62,907 bases of DNA from Streptomyces sp. HD (GCF_028369295.1 NZ_JAQMYP010000059.1:1-62907), one strand, 5' to 3'. Shown: positions 51,450 to 59,820, counted from the stretch's first letter. Translations and numbers: made by a program. Notes: a model not told the origin generated them from the sequence alone.

Positions 51450-53755
51450 GCAACGAAGCCGCCACCGCGACCACAGCCGCGGAGGCAGCACCCGCCTCCG
51501 AGCCGATCCCGCACGGCATCGGCGCCGCCCTGCCGCCCGCCGACGCCCGCGCCAAGACCGAGGGCACCTTCCCGTACGCGGCCGACCTGTGGGCCGAGGG
51601 CCTGCTGTGGGCGGCCGTCCTGCGCTCGCCGCACCCGCACGCGCGCATCAAGTCCATCGACACGTCCCACGCGCGCGAGATGCCCGGCGTACGGGCCGTC
51701 GTCACGCACGAGGACGTGCCGGGCAGCCCACTGCTGGGCCGCGGCAAGGCCGACCGTCCGGTCTTCGCCTCCGAGGTCGTACGCCACCACGGCGAGCCCA
51801 TCGCCGCCGTCGCCGCCGACCACCCGGACACCGCACGGCTGGCCGCCGCCGCCGTCATCGTCGAGTACGAGGTGCTCGACCCGGTGACCGACCCCGAGCA
51901 GGCCTTCGAGGCCGAGCCGCTGCACCCCGACGGCAACCTGATCCGCCACATCCCGCTGCGCCACGGCGACCCCGACGCGGCCGGCGACATCGTCGTCGAG
52001 GGCCTGTACCGCATCGGCCGCCAGGACCCGGCGCCCATCGGCGCCGAGGCGGGCCTCGCCGTGCCGCGGCCCGACGGGGGCGTGGAGCTCTACCTGGCCT
52101 CGACCGACCCGCACACCGACCGCGACCGGGCCGCCGCCTGCTACGGACTGGAACCCGAGCGCGTCAAGGTCGTCGTCACCGGCGTCCCCGGCGCCACCGC
52201 CGACCGCGAGGACCAGGGCTTCCAGCTCCCCCTCGGCCTGCTGGCGCTGAAGACCGGCTGCCCGGTGAAGCTGACGGCCACGCGCGAGGAGTCCTTCCTC
52301 GGCCACACCCACCGGCACCCCACCCTGCTCCGGTACCGCCACCACGCGGATGCCGAGGGCAAGCTCGTCAAGGTCGAGGCGCAGATCCTGCTGGACGCGG
52401 GCGCGTACGCCGACACGTCGTCCGACGCCCTGGCCGCCGCGGTCGGCTTCGCCTGCGGGCCGTACGTCGTCCCGAACGCCTTCATCGAGGGCTGGGCGGT
52501 ACGCACCAACAACCCGCCCTCCGGTCATGTGCGCGGCGAGGGCGCCATGCAGGTGTGCGCCGCCTACGAGGCGCAGATGGACAAGCTGGCCAAGAAGCTC
52601 GGCGTGGACCCGGCCGAGCTGCGCCTGCGCAACGCCATGGCCACCGGCGACGTACTCCCGACCGGCCAGACGGTGACCTGCCCGGCCCCGGTCGCGGAGC
52701 TGTTGCAGGCCGTCCGCGACCACCCCCTTCCGGCCCTCCCCAAGGACACCCCCGAGGACGAGTGGCTGCTGCCCGGCGGCCCCGAGGGCGCGGGCGAACC
52801 GGGTGCCGTGCGCCGTGGGGTGGGCTACGGCCTGGGCATGGTGCACATGCTCGGAGCCGAGGGCGCGGACGAGGTCTCCACGGCGACGGTGAAGGTCCAC
52901 GACGGTGTCGCGACGGTGCTCTGCGCCGCCGTCGAGACCGGCCAGGGCTTCACCACGCTCGCCCGGCAGATCGTCCAGGAGACGCTGGGCATCGACGAGG
53001 TGCACGTGGCGCCCGTCGACACCGACCAGCCCCCGGCGGGTGCCGGCTGCCGCGGCCGCCACACCTGGGTGTCGGGCGGTGCGGTGGAGCGGGCCGCCAA
53101 GATGGTCCGTACGCAACTGCTCCAGCCCCTGGCGCACAAGTTCGGCATGTCCACCGAGCTGCTCCAGATCACCGACGGCAAGATCACGTCGTACGACGGC
53201 GTCCTGTCGACCACCGTCACCGAGGCGATGGACGGCAAGGAACTGTGGGCGACGGCCCAGTGCCGCCCCCACCCGACCGAACCGCTGAACGACGTCGGCC
53301 AGGGCGATGCCTTCGTGGGCATGTCCTTCTGCGCGATCCGCGCGGTGGTCGACGTCGACATCGAGCTCGGCTCGGTACGCGTCGTCGAGCTGGCGCTCGC
53401 CCAGGACGTCGGCCGGGTGCTGAACCCGGCCCAGCTTCAGGCGCGTATCGAGGCGGGCGTGACGCAGGGCGTGGGCATCGCGCTCACGGAGAACCTGCGC
53501 TCGGCCCGCGGCCTGATCCGCCACCCGGACCTGACGGGCTACTCCCTGCCGACGGCCCTGGACGCACCCGACCTCCGGATCGTGAAGCTGGTCGAGGAAC
53601 GGGACGTGGTCGCCCCCTTCGGTGCGAAGGCGGTGAGCGCGGTGCCGGTGGTGACATCACCGGCAGCCATCGCATCGGCGGTACGCGCCGCCACGGGCCG
53701 CCCGGTGAACCGCCTGCCGATCCGGCCGCAGGCGGCGGTGGTGACGGGGCAGTGA
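51446..53755 (+). CDS. Molybdenum hydroxylase, molybdopterin-binding subunit (xanthine dehydrogenase family)
   Basis: A 769-residue large subunit. N-terminal domain YAADLWAEGLLWAAVLRSPHPHARI and cofactor-binding segments such as VETGQGFTTLARQIVQETLGI and GAGCRGRHTWVSGGAV are recognisable. The C-terminal motif that normally carries the catalytic Glu (GAKGVGE) reads GAKAVSA (53622-53642), lacking the Glu. The substrate is therefore uncertain despite the family name. It is coupled by overlap to the 2Fe-2S gene. Confidence 0.88.
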   Translation: MSNEAATATTAAEAAPASEPIPHGIGAALPPADARAKTEGTFPYAADLWAEGLLWAAVLRSPHPHARIKSIDTSHAREMPGVRAVVTHEDVPGSPLLGRGKADRPVFASEVVRHHGEPIAAVAADHPDTARLAAAAVIVEYEVLDPVTDPEQAFEAEPLHPDGNLIRHIPLRHGDPDAAGDIVVEGLYRIGRQDPAPIGAEAGLAVPRPDGGVELYLASTDPHTDRDRAAACYGLEPERVKVVVTGVPGATADREDQGFQLPLGLLALKTGCPVKLTATREESFLGHTHRHPTLLRYRHHADAEGKLVKVEAQILLDAGAYADTSSDALAAAVGFACGPYVVPNAFIEGWAVRTNNPPSGHVRGEGAMQVCAAYEAQMDKLAKKLGVDPAELRLRNAMATGDVLPTGQTVTCPAPVAELLQAVRDHPLPALPKDTPEDEWLLPGGPEGAGEPGAVRRGVGYGLGMVHMLGAEGADEVSTATVKVHDGVATVLCAAVETGQGFTTLARQIVQETLGIDEVHVAPVDTDQPPAGAGCRGRHTWVSGGAVERAAKMVRTQLLQPLAHKFGMSTELLQITDGKITSYDGVLSTTVTEAMDGKELWATAQCRPHPTEPLNDVGQGDAFVGMSFCAIRAVVDVDIELGSVRVVELALAQDVGRVLNPAQLQARIEAGVTQGVGIALTENLRSARGLIRHPDLTGYSLPTALDAPDLRIVKLVEERDVVAPFGAKAVSAVPVVTSPAAIASAVRAATGRPVNRLPIRPQAAVVTGQ

Positions 53756-53943
53756 CCCCGTCCCGGCCGTCCTGCCGTTTGCGGCGGCCGGGAAGCCGTC
53801 GGCCGCGCAGCCGTTGAGCTGGGCAAGCGATTGTGGCGGGGTGGGAATGCTCAAGGATGTGCTGAGCGTCCTACTGGTGTGAAGCGCTGTCAGTGGGCGC
53901 GCCGGGACGGGGCGTCAGTGGTGGGCGCGCTGGTCCGGGGGCG

Positions 53944-53966
53944 TTGTCAGTGGTGGCGCGTAATGT
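53944..53966 (+). promoter_or_regulatory. PafBC-type (RecA-NDp) DNA-damage promoter
   Basis: TTGTCAGTG (53944-53952), exactly 8 bases, and TAATGT (53961-53966) match the actinobacterial LexA-independent damage promoter TTGTCRGTG-N8-TAnnnT bound by PafBC. Two further GTCAGTGG copies at 53889 and 53914 lack the -10 part. It lies 93 bases before the SUKH-4 start on the same strand. The surrounding 53756-54058 gap has no gene. Confidence 0.7.
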
Positions 53967-54058
53967 TCTGAGCAGTGGGACGGCCGCCGAACCCGGTGGG
54001 CTGGTCGATCGGCTGTTTCCTGCCCGGGGGCTGCGAGCGAGCACATGCGGGGGATTCC

Positions 54059-55258
54059 ATGAGCACGACGATTACGACCTACGCCGGTGATACGGCGATC
54101 ATCCTGACCGAGACCCAACTGGATCCGTACGTCACACACGCGTTGACGCGCAGCTGGCTCACCGGCCCCGGACTGCCGTGCGGCAGCGGCGTGTTGAGCT
54201 TCGCCGAGCTGTGCCGCGAGGGCCTGCGGACGGTGGCGGACTCGACGGGCGACCCGGAAGACCGGCTGGCCGCGGAGCTGCGGGAGCAGCTGGTGATAGG
54301 CGGACTGCTGGGCCCCGGCGCCCTGGAGACGGAGTCGGTCCTGCTGGACGGCGCGACGGGCGAGATCTCGACGACGTACTTCCTGCACGACCGCCCCGAC
54401 CTGATGGACCGCCGCCCGCTGGCACCGTCCCTGCGGACGCTGGTCCGCTTCGCGGAGGCGACGGACGAACTGGCGGGCCTGCGCGGCCAGTTCGCCTCCT
54501 ACGTCGGCCGCTACGGCCCGAAGGCGGTCGCGGACGCGTCGCGGCACCTGCTGGCGGTGTTCGAGGACGGCACGGACGGCGAGCCCGCGCCGTTCTGGAA
54601 GATGGCGGCCCTGATCCGCCCGCTCGCGCTCGTGGCGGGCCGGGCCGGAGTGTCGGGACTGGCCCTGGACCTGCCCCGGCGGCTCCTGGACCAGGAGTTC
54701 GGCCAGGGCAGGGTGGTGCGCTTCGAGGAGGTCGACTTCCCCGCCACGCTCACCCACGAGCCGACCCGCCGCTTCCTGCGCGAGGTGGGCCTGCCGGAGG
54801 ACGGCTACCTGTTCTCCCTCGACACGGACGTCCCCCTCGCGACGCTGGCCGAGTACTACGCCGATGTCGACCCCACGGCCGAACTCCCCTCTCACGCCGC
54901 CCACTTGATCCGCCTCGGTCATCTCGTCGAGGACAACAGCCTGGTCATCGACGGCGAGACGGGCGCGGTCCTGAACTGGAGCGAGCCCGAGGCGAGGCTG
55001 TTCCCGCTGAACACCGACATCTCGACCCTCGCCTTCACGCTCTGGCTGCTGCACCGCGAGCAGGCGATCGACGATGAGTCGGGCCACGAGCTGTCGACCG
55101 ACACCTACGACCAGCTGGCCATGACGATGCTGCAGGTCCTGTCGACGGTCGACCCGACCGGCGTCACCGCGGCGGACAGGGACGGCCGGCACTACTGGAC
55201 GGAGGTGTTCCAGGACGAGGCGAGCGGCGTGCTGGAGTCGGTGGGCGGGGTGCGGTGA
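54059..55258 (+). CDS. SUKH-4 family protein
   Basis: A 399-residue protein resembling the SUKH-4 immunity-like family, in two similar halves (about 1-190 and 195-395). Segments such as LPCGSGVLSFAELC, FEEVDFPATLTHEPTRRFL and LIRLGHLVEDNSLVIDGETG fit it. SUKH proteins often neutralise nuclease or deaminase toxins, but stand-alone two-copy forms are common in Streptomyces with unknown roles. No toxin gene is adjacent. ATG 54059 follows GGGGGA. A DNA-damage-type promoter precedes it, and it overlaps the acetyltransferase gene by four bases. Confidence 0.78.
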   Translation: MSTTITTYAGDTAIILTETQLDPYVTHALTRSWLTGPGLPCGSGVLSFAELCREGLRTVADSTGDPEDRLAAELREQLVIGGLLGPGALETESVLLDGATGEISTTYFLHDRPDLMDRRPLAPSLRTLVRFAEATDELAGLRGQFASYVGRYGPKAVADASRHLLAVFEDGTDGEPAPFWKMAALIRPLALVAGRAGVSGLALDLPRRLLDQEFGQGRVVRFEEVDFPATLTHEPTRRFLREVGLPEDGYLFSLDTDVPLATLAEYYADVDPTAELPSHAAHLIRLGHLVEDNSLVIDGETGAVLNWSEPEARLFPLNTDISTLAFTLWLLHREQAIDDESGHELSTDTYDQLAMTMLQVLSTVDPTGVTAADRDGRHYWTEVFQDEASGVLESVGGVR

Positions 55259-55778
55259 GCCGGATCGACCGCGCCCCGACGGACGACGTGATCGTCCGCC
55301 CGGCCGAACCGGGGGAGTTGACGGCCGTCGCGGGACTGCGGTGGCGATGGATCCAGGAGAACGACGGCGCCGCACCGGAGGACGTCGGCCGAGAGGACTT
55401 CATACGCCACTTCGTCCTGTGGGCCGGGGAGAACGTGTCCTCGCACCGCTGCATGGTCCTCGTCAGCGATGACCTGGGGATCATCGGCATGGCCTGGCTG
55501 GCGGTCGTCCACCGCGTGCCGACGCCGCGCGCGCTGCACCGGGCGTCCGGTGACCTCCAGTGCGTGTACGTCATCCCCGAGGCGCGCGACACCGGGCTGG
55601 GCGGACGGCTGATCACCGAGACCCTGGCCAGGGCGAAGGACCTCGGGCTGGAGCGGGTCACGGTCCACTCCTCACCCCGCGCGCTGCATCCATCATCGAG
55701 CTCCGCTCGCGGGCGGCATACGCCCGCCAGGGCTTCGAGAACTCGCCGCGCCTGCTCCAGGCCCGGGTGTCGTCGTAG
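55255..55778 (+). pseudogene. GNAT-family N-acetyltransferase, frameshifted
   Basis: GTG 55255 overlaps the SUKH-4 stop. The first ~143 residues form a GNAT domain: VIVRPAEPGELTAVAGLRWRW, MAWLAVVHRVP, and the acetyl-CoA loop region CVYVIPEARDTGLGGRLITE. Near 55683 the frame shifts: the expected continuation ASIIELRSRAAYARQGFENS lies in another frame and stops at 55778. One base appears to be missing. Without it the frame reads on for about 270 extra residues antisense to the next gene, which is not plausible. Either a recent mutation or a sequence error. Confidence 0.75.
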
Positions 55779-55814
55779 CGCAGCCCGTAGTGCTGCCGTA
55801 GCGCTGGGCCCGCG

Positions 55815-57053
55815 TCAGGAGGACGTGGAGGTTGCGCGGCGACGGCGTACGGCGATGACCAGGGCGGCGCCGAGGGCTGCTGCGGCGGCTGCGGCGCCGG
55901 CGAGGAGCGGGGTGTTGCCGGAGCCGGTGCTGGCCAGGTTGCCGTCGACGGACCCGGATGTGGAGCCGCTGGTCGAGGTGCCGGTCGATGAGGAGCCGGT
56001 GGTTCCCGTCCCGCCTGTCCCGCCGGTGCCGCCGGTGGACTGGCCGTCGGGGGCGTTGCCGTCGCCGCCGGTGCTGGAGCCGCCGTCCGTCGGGTCGTCG
56101 GAGGGGGTGGGGCCGGCCTCGTTGTCGGTGGGGATGGCGACGCGGATCTGGGCCTTGTCGTTGGCGGGATTCCTGTCGAAGGCGGGGTGGATGTCGTACA
56201 CGGAGGTCGCCTTCACCTCACCGGTGGTGGTCTTGGTGTCGTCCCCGATCTCCAGCATGAACGTGAAGGAGAGGGACTCGCCGACGTCGATGGTGTGGTC
56301 GGCGGGCCAGCACACGTACCTGGGCCTGCCCGGCGTTCCCCCGGGCCCGGACGGGCCGTCGATCGCGAACGGTGCGCATTCCTCGGGCACCTGGGAGGCG
56401 AGGGTGCCCGGCGGGATCTGCACCATGAGCGCCGGCTGGTCGTCGCTCTCCTGGTTCTGGATCCAGCCGGGGCCGTCGTTGCGGAGCTGCACCGTGACGG
56501 ACTGCCGGTTGCCTGCGAGGGCCTCGGTGTCCTCACCGACGGCGACGAGGTCGGCGGAGCTGTCCGCGGTCAGGTTCAGCCGCCGGTGACTGCCGTCGAA
56601 CCCCTCGCCCGGGGCCTCGCCGGTGGGGCCGGTGCCGTACTCCACGGCCTCCATCAGCGCGTGGGGCAACGCCTTGAACCGGACCGGAGTCTCGACGGAG
56701 GCGCCGGGCTCGATGACGGTGTCGAGCTCGCAGAGGGCCTGTCTGACCTGGTCCTCGACGGTGGAGTAGGTGCAGCCCTGCACGACCTCGGGGAAGTCGA
56801 GCCCCCGGGTCAACCGGATCCGGAAGGTGAGGCCGTCCGCGGGTGCGGTGCCGTTGTTGGTGACGACGACCTTCTTGTCGTACATCTCGCCGGGCTTGGG
56901 AGAGGTACGCGGCAGTTCCGAGATCAGCAGAGAGGGCTTCCCCTCCTCGGCATACGCCGCCGGAGCGGCGACCGCGGGAACGGCACCGACGATCGCGGCA
57001 GCGGCCACCAAGGCCGTCGAGGGTCGGATGAGCGGGCGCGACTGCTGACGCAC
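55815..57053 (-). CDS. LAXTG-anchored cell-surface protein
   Basis: A 412-residue secreted protein. GTG at 57053-57051 follows GAGGAG and is followed by a signal peptide (LVAAAAIVGAVPAVAAPAAYA). The body has CARDB-like beta domains (KKVVVTNNGTAPADGLTFRI). A Gly/Ser/Thr-rich spacer precedes the sorting signal LASTG, a hydrophobic helix and RRRRAT. LAxTG is the motif of class E sortases of actinobacteria, so it is probably linked to peptidoglycan. It is the last chromosomal gene before the integrated element. Confidence 0.87.
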   Translation of the reverse strand: MRQQSRPLIRPSTALVAAAAIVGAVPAVAAPAAYAEEGKPSLLISELPRTSPKPGEMYDKKVVVTNNGTAPADGLTFRIRLTRGLDFPEVVQGCTYSTVEDQVRQALCELDTVIEPGASVETPVRFKALPHALMEAVEYGTGPTGEAPGEGFDGSHRRLNLTADSSADLVAVGEDTEALAGNRQSVTVQLRNDGPGWIQNQESDDQPALMVQIPPGTLASQVPEECAPFAIDGPSGPGGTPGRPRYVCWPADHTIDVGESLSFTFMLEIGDDTKTTTGEVKATSVYDIHPAFDRNPANDKAQIRVAIPTDNEAGPTPSDDPTDGGSSTGGDGNAPDGQSTGGTGGTGGTGTTGSSSTGTSTSGSTSGSVDGNLASTGSGNTPLLAGAAAAAAALGAALVIAVRRRRATSTSS

Positions 57054-57168
57054 GGTTGGTCTCCTCGTCGGAACAGCAAGCACGGCGACCGGACGTTCGC
57101 CGTCCAGTCGTGTTCTGGACACCTGACAGGCGTCCAGGGTTGTGCTCCCGTTCGAGGAGAGGACGAAC

Positions 57169-57212
57169 TGGAGGCCGTGGCGGGATTCGAACCCACGTAA
57201 CTCGCTTTGCAG
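57169..57212 (-). other. 3' fragment of a tRNA-Cys: left attachment site of an integrated element
   Basis: On the minus strand the 44 bases form the second half of a tRNA: anticodon loop CTGCAAA (anticodon GCA, Cys), 3' anticodon strand GCGAG, 4-base variable loop TTAC, a perfect T-arm GTGGG-TTCGAAT-CCCGC, acceptor strand CACGGCC, discriminator T and CCA. The matching 5' half is absent: the base-paired partner of GCGAG is not found upstream. Such tRNA 3' ends are left by site-specific integration of actinomycete integrative elements. Confidence 0.72.
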
Positions 57213-57245
57213 GTTTGTCCGGGCTGGTCAGAGTGTGATCCAGGG

Positions 57246-57302
57246 CCGTTCAAGCCCGTTCATTACCGTCGCCCCGCCCGGAGCGTGAACCGTCATGAAC
57301 GG
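57246..57302. repeat. Heptamer repeats beside the attachment site
   Basis: CCGTTCA occurs at 57246-57252 and 57256-57262, and its complement TGAACGG at 57296-57302. A direct repeat GAGACGGA follows at 57321-57340. The spacing next to the att fragment suits integrase or excisionase arm sites. 57213-57378 has no gene. Confidence 0.4.
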
Positions 57303-57378
57303 CTCCGGACGGGGGTGAATGAGACGGAAACTGAGACGGAGTAGCGCGCGCTGACCTGCGTATCTGTGACTTCGAACG

Positions 57379-58056
57379 TCAGTGGCGAGTGGCTTCCAGA
57401 GCCGTGATCACAGCCGCAGTGTCACCTGTGTACACGACGTGCGGTTCGTCTGTCTGAGGGGGGATGAACCGGGTGCGGTACCGCTGAAGGTCGCTCTCAG
57501 AGAAGTAGATGGAGTTGGGATCGTTCGCGTGGAATTCGTTGCGCTTGCTGATCCTTGCCCAAAGCTCGTCGTGGGTCGCTGCGAGATAGACGAGCACAGG
57601 ACTGGCGCCGGCGTCTGTGGCGATGACTCGCCATCGGGCCCGATCCTCCGGGGTCCAAAAGCCGTGGTCAACGACGACATCGTGCCCGGCCTTCAGTTGC
57701 TCCCTGAGTTCCGCCGCAACGTCTTCGAGGACCGGCCGCTCAAGGGTGGGGAAGGTACCTCTGGGGAAGTCCACGCCGTAGACGCCATGACGGCGGTACA
57801 TCTCTTCGTCTGGGCACAGCCGTACGAACCCGCGATCTGTGAGATCGCGGGACAGGGTGGTCTTGCCGGAGCCGGGGAGTCCGGCCATCAGGACGCAGAA
57901 CGGTGGGCGTGGTGACATCGGTCTCGTCATGGTCTGGGAGATGGCGGCCATCTCTGCTTCGGCTTCGAGCGTGATTGTGCCAGCCCTGCGGGCTGCGAGT
58001 AGTGCCCCTAGGCGGTCTTCGAGCACGCTCGTGAGCGTGTCGTCCATGACCGTCAC
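57379..58056 (-). CDS. P-loop kinase/AAA-family ATPase of the integrated element
   Basis: A 225-residue zeta-toxin/polynucleotide-kinase-like P-loop protein. Walker A is MAGLPGSGKTTLSRDL, followed by RLCPDEEMYRRHGVYG, a conserved VVVDHGFWTPEDRARW and VYLAATHDELWARISKRN. GTG 58056 overlaps the GntR stop and has GGAGGT six bases upstream. It probably phosphorylates a small molecule, nucleotide or RNA. In pSAM2-like elements the gene after korSA encodes Pif, a Nudix protein that blocks redundant transfer. A kinase in this slot is different. Confidence 0.82.
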   Translation of the reverse strand: MTVMDDTLTSVLEDRLGALLAARRAGTITLEAEAEMAAISQTMTRPMSPRPPFCVLMAGLPGSGKTTLSRDLTDRGFVRLCPDEEMYRRHGVYGVDFPRGTFPTLERPVLEDVAAELREQLKAGHDVVVDHGFWTPEDRARWRVIATDAGASPVLVYLAATHDELWARISKRNEFHANDPNSIYFSESDLQRYRTRFIPPQTDEPHVVYTGDTAAVITALEATRH

Positions 58057-58811
58057 GGGGATACCTCCGATTCTGTGCGCCAGGTGCGGCCAGGTCCCCC
58101 GAGGTCCACACCGTATTCCACGACGTTGCCCTCGCTGTCGATGAACTTCGCCGTCATTACGACGACGGGTTCCGTAGGCGGGTTCTCCGGGTCCAACTCC
58201 AAGCGCTGGGTGTCTTCCGCTGTCAGCAGTCGCGCTGAGGCGGTGTCGATCCGATGACTGATTGGAAGGCCGGTCGCCTCGGCGATTAGCTGGAGGGAGG
58301 TTCCCCCGGTCAATCGCTCGCTCTCCGCCAACTGCGGGATCAGCTTCCCGTATCGAGCCGGAATCCAAGACGTACTGTGCGCCACGATGCCGTGTCGATC
58401 CCGGTACACCCGGCTCCGACGAATCACGTCGGAGCGAGGCTCGATGCCCAGAGCCTGCGCCACGTCCAGAGGTGCAGGGACCACGCCCGCCTTGTGCGAG
58501 TCAGACCGTTCACCGGACCCCCAACTTGATCCGGTACGACGGCCCCGGTCCTGGCGCTGAGATCCCGACGACATCGGGGCCGGCTGGTCTAGGACTTCCG
58601 TTCCGATCCCGTGGATGCCCCGGACCATTCCTTCGTTGCGCAGCTTGCGCAACGCCTTCTCGGCCGTGGCCGTGCTCACGCTCCACTCTTCCGAGAGGTT
58701 CTTGATGCTCGGCAGGAGCGTGCCCGGCGGTAGCTGGCCGGACGTGATCAGCTCCGCGTAGTGGGCGGCAATCTTCGCGTATGGCGCTCGATTGTCGGCC
58801 TGACCGGCCAT
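58053..58811 (-). CDS. KorSA-like GntR/UTRA transcriptional repressor
   Basis: A 252-residue HutC-subfamily GntR protein: winged helix APYAKIAAHYAELITSGQLP with LPSIKNLSEEWSVSTATAEKALRKL, then a UTRA domain from about residue 110 (RSRVYRDRHGIVAHSTSWIP). In actinomycete integrative elements KorSA represses transfer and excision genes. An array of GGTTCCCT sites just upstream is its probable operator. Co-translated with the kinase gene downstream. Confidence 0.88.
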   Translation of the reverse strand: MAGQADNRAPYAKIAAHYAELITSGQLPPGTLLPSIKNLSEEWSVSTATAEKALRKLRNEGMVRGIHGIGTEVLDQPAPMSSGSQRQDRGRRTGSSWGSGERSDSHKAGVVPAPLDVAQALGIEPRSDVIRRSRVYRDRHGIVAHSTSWIPARYGKLIPQLAESERLTGGTSLQLIAEATGLPISHRIDTASARLLTAEDTQRLELDPENPPTEPVVVMTAKFIDSEGNVVEYGVDLGGPGRTWRTESEVSP

Positions 58812-58831
58812 TTCGCCAGCTCCCTCGTCTC

Positions 58832-58894
58832 GGTTCCCTGAGGTTCCCTAGCTTACCGCTTGACACCGCAGGGAACCCTAGGGAACCTTAGGGA
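58832..58894. promoter_or_regulatory. Operator array of the GntR repressor
   Basis: GGTTCCCT occurs at 58832-58839 and 58842-58849, and the complement AGGGAACC at 58870-58877 and 58880-58887, with a further TTAGGGA at 58888-58894. Within each pair the copies are 10 bases apart, one helical turn. A plus-strand TTGACA (58860-58865) and a minus-strand TAAGCT lie between the pairs, so both divergent promoters would be covered. Confidence 0.65.
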
Positions 58895-59439
58895 TGTGCC
58901 CGCCGGTCGGATCCCGATCGACGGTCAATGCGCCCCGGTATGCCCGCACTTGAGGCGGGCTTGCCACGCAAGATCAGCGTCAGCGCCCGGAGGAAAGCCC
59001 GCAGAGGTGAGTACGAAGGCAGCGTCAGTTGGTTGAGAACTCAATAGAGATTCAAGTCTGGCGGGGGTGTGATTCCCCGTCTCCGCAACGGCCCGGGTGA
59101 TGGCCGTCGGCGGCCACTTCGAGGCGGGTGAACCTGTCCCGCCCCGCGTGCCAGCTCTGGAGAAACAGCCGTGGGGATCATCCCTTCATTTCTGGAGGTC
59201 AACCCCTCGGGTGCCACCTGGTGCGCGCCGCCCTGTTGGCGTCAGAGCAGTGACGATGACGCGCCCGACTCTTCCGGCTCGGGACCGGTGCTCCGTGGCA
59301 ACGGCGCACCGGTGAAAGCCCGGTCTCACTTCCTTCTGGCTTCGCAGCGTCGATCGCTGCGGCCGGTTGCCTCCGCCGTTCGTCTCGTACGAGCGGCGCT
59401 GAGGGGAGCCGGAACACCCCTTCTCTTCCTGGAGTCCCC
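58895..59439. other. Long leader region of the rightward AICE genes, no convincing gene
   Basis: Short frames are present but lack Streptomyces codon bias or a good ribosome-binding site. TTGAGAACTCAA (59033-59044) is a notable near-palindrome resembling the leader of streptomycete rRNA operons, as I recall it. CGGGG and CCCCG (59072-59089) can form a short hairpin. The region may hold the promoter and origin-like elements. Confidence 0.4.
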
Positions 59440-59820
59440 ATGGCTGTTGTCGAGATCGTTTCGTTCGGCTACCTGCACGCCGCTCCGCCGGTCGCTCACC
59501 TGACCATCGACCTGCGTCACCACTTCCGCGACCCGCACGTGTCGCCGGAACTGCGGTACATGACCGCCGACGACGAGCCGGTGCGTACCGCCGTGCTGAA
59601 CACCCCCGGCATCACGGACCTGGTGGAGGCCACCGCCACGGCGGTCACCGCGTTCGCCTCCGGCCCCTCCGCCGGAACCGTGACCATCGCCGACGGATGC
59701 GCCGGCGGCCGTCACCGCGCCCCGACCTTCGCTCGCGCCCTGGCTGAGCGGCTGAGCGCCGCCGGACACAGCGTGAGCGTCTCCCACCGCGACATGGCCA
59801 AGGCCGTCGTCCAGCGCTGA
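59440..59820 (+). CDS. RapZ C-terminal-domain-like small protein
   Basis: A 126-residue protein matching only the C-terminal domain of RapZ/YvcJ: VSFGYLHAAPPVAHLTIDLR, HHFRDPHVSPELR, TIADGCAGGRHRAPTFARAL and VSVSHRDM. In E. coli RapZ this half binds the small RNA GlmZ and glucosamine-6-phosphate. Here there is no ATPase half. Such free-standing domains occur on Streptomyces mobile elements. The role is unknown; binding of RNA or a phosphometabolite is inference. ATG follows CTGGAG. Confidence 0.8.
   Translation: MAVVEIVSFGYLHAAPPVAHLTIDLRHHFRDPHVSPELRYMTADDEPVRTAVLNTPGITDLVEATATAVTAFASGPSAGTVTIADGCAGGRHRAPTFARALAERLSAAGHSVSVSHRDMAKAVVQR

Noticed and set aside
57112..57260. Complete tRNA gene on the minus strand
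   Set aside because: Only the part from the anticodon loop to CCA is tRNA-like; the required 5' anticodon strand and D arm are absent upstream.
59171..59503. ORF upstream of the RapZ-like gene
   Set aside because: Its composition (Ser/Arg/Pro/Cys-rich) and poor codon bias indicate a shadow; it overlaps the start of a well-supported gene in another frame.
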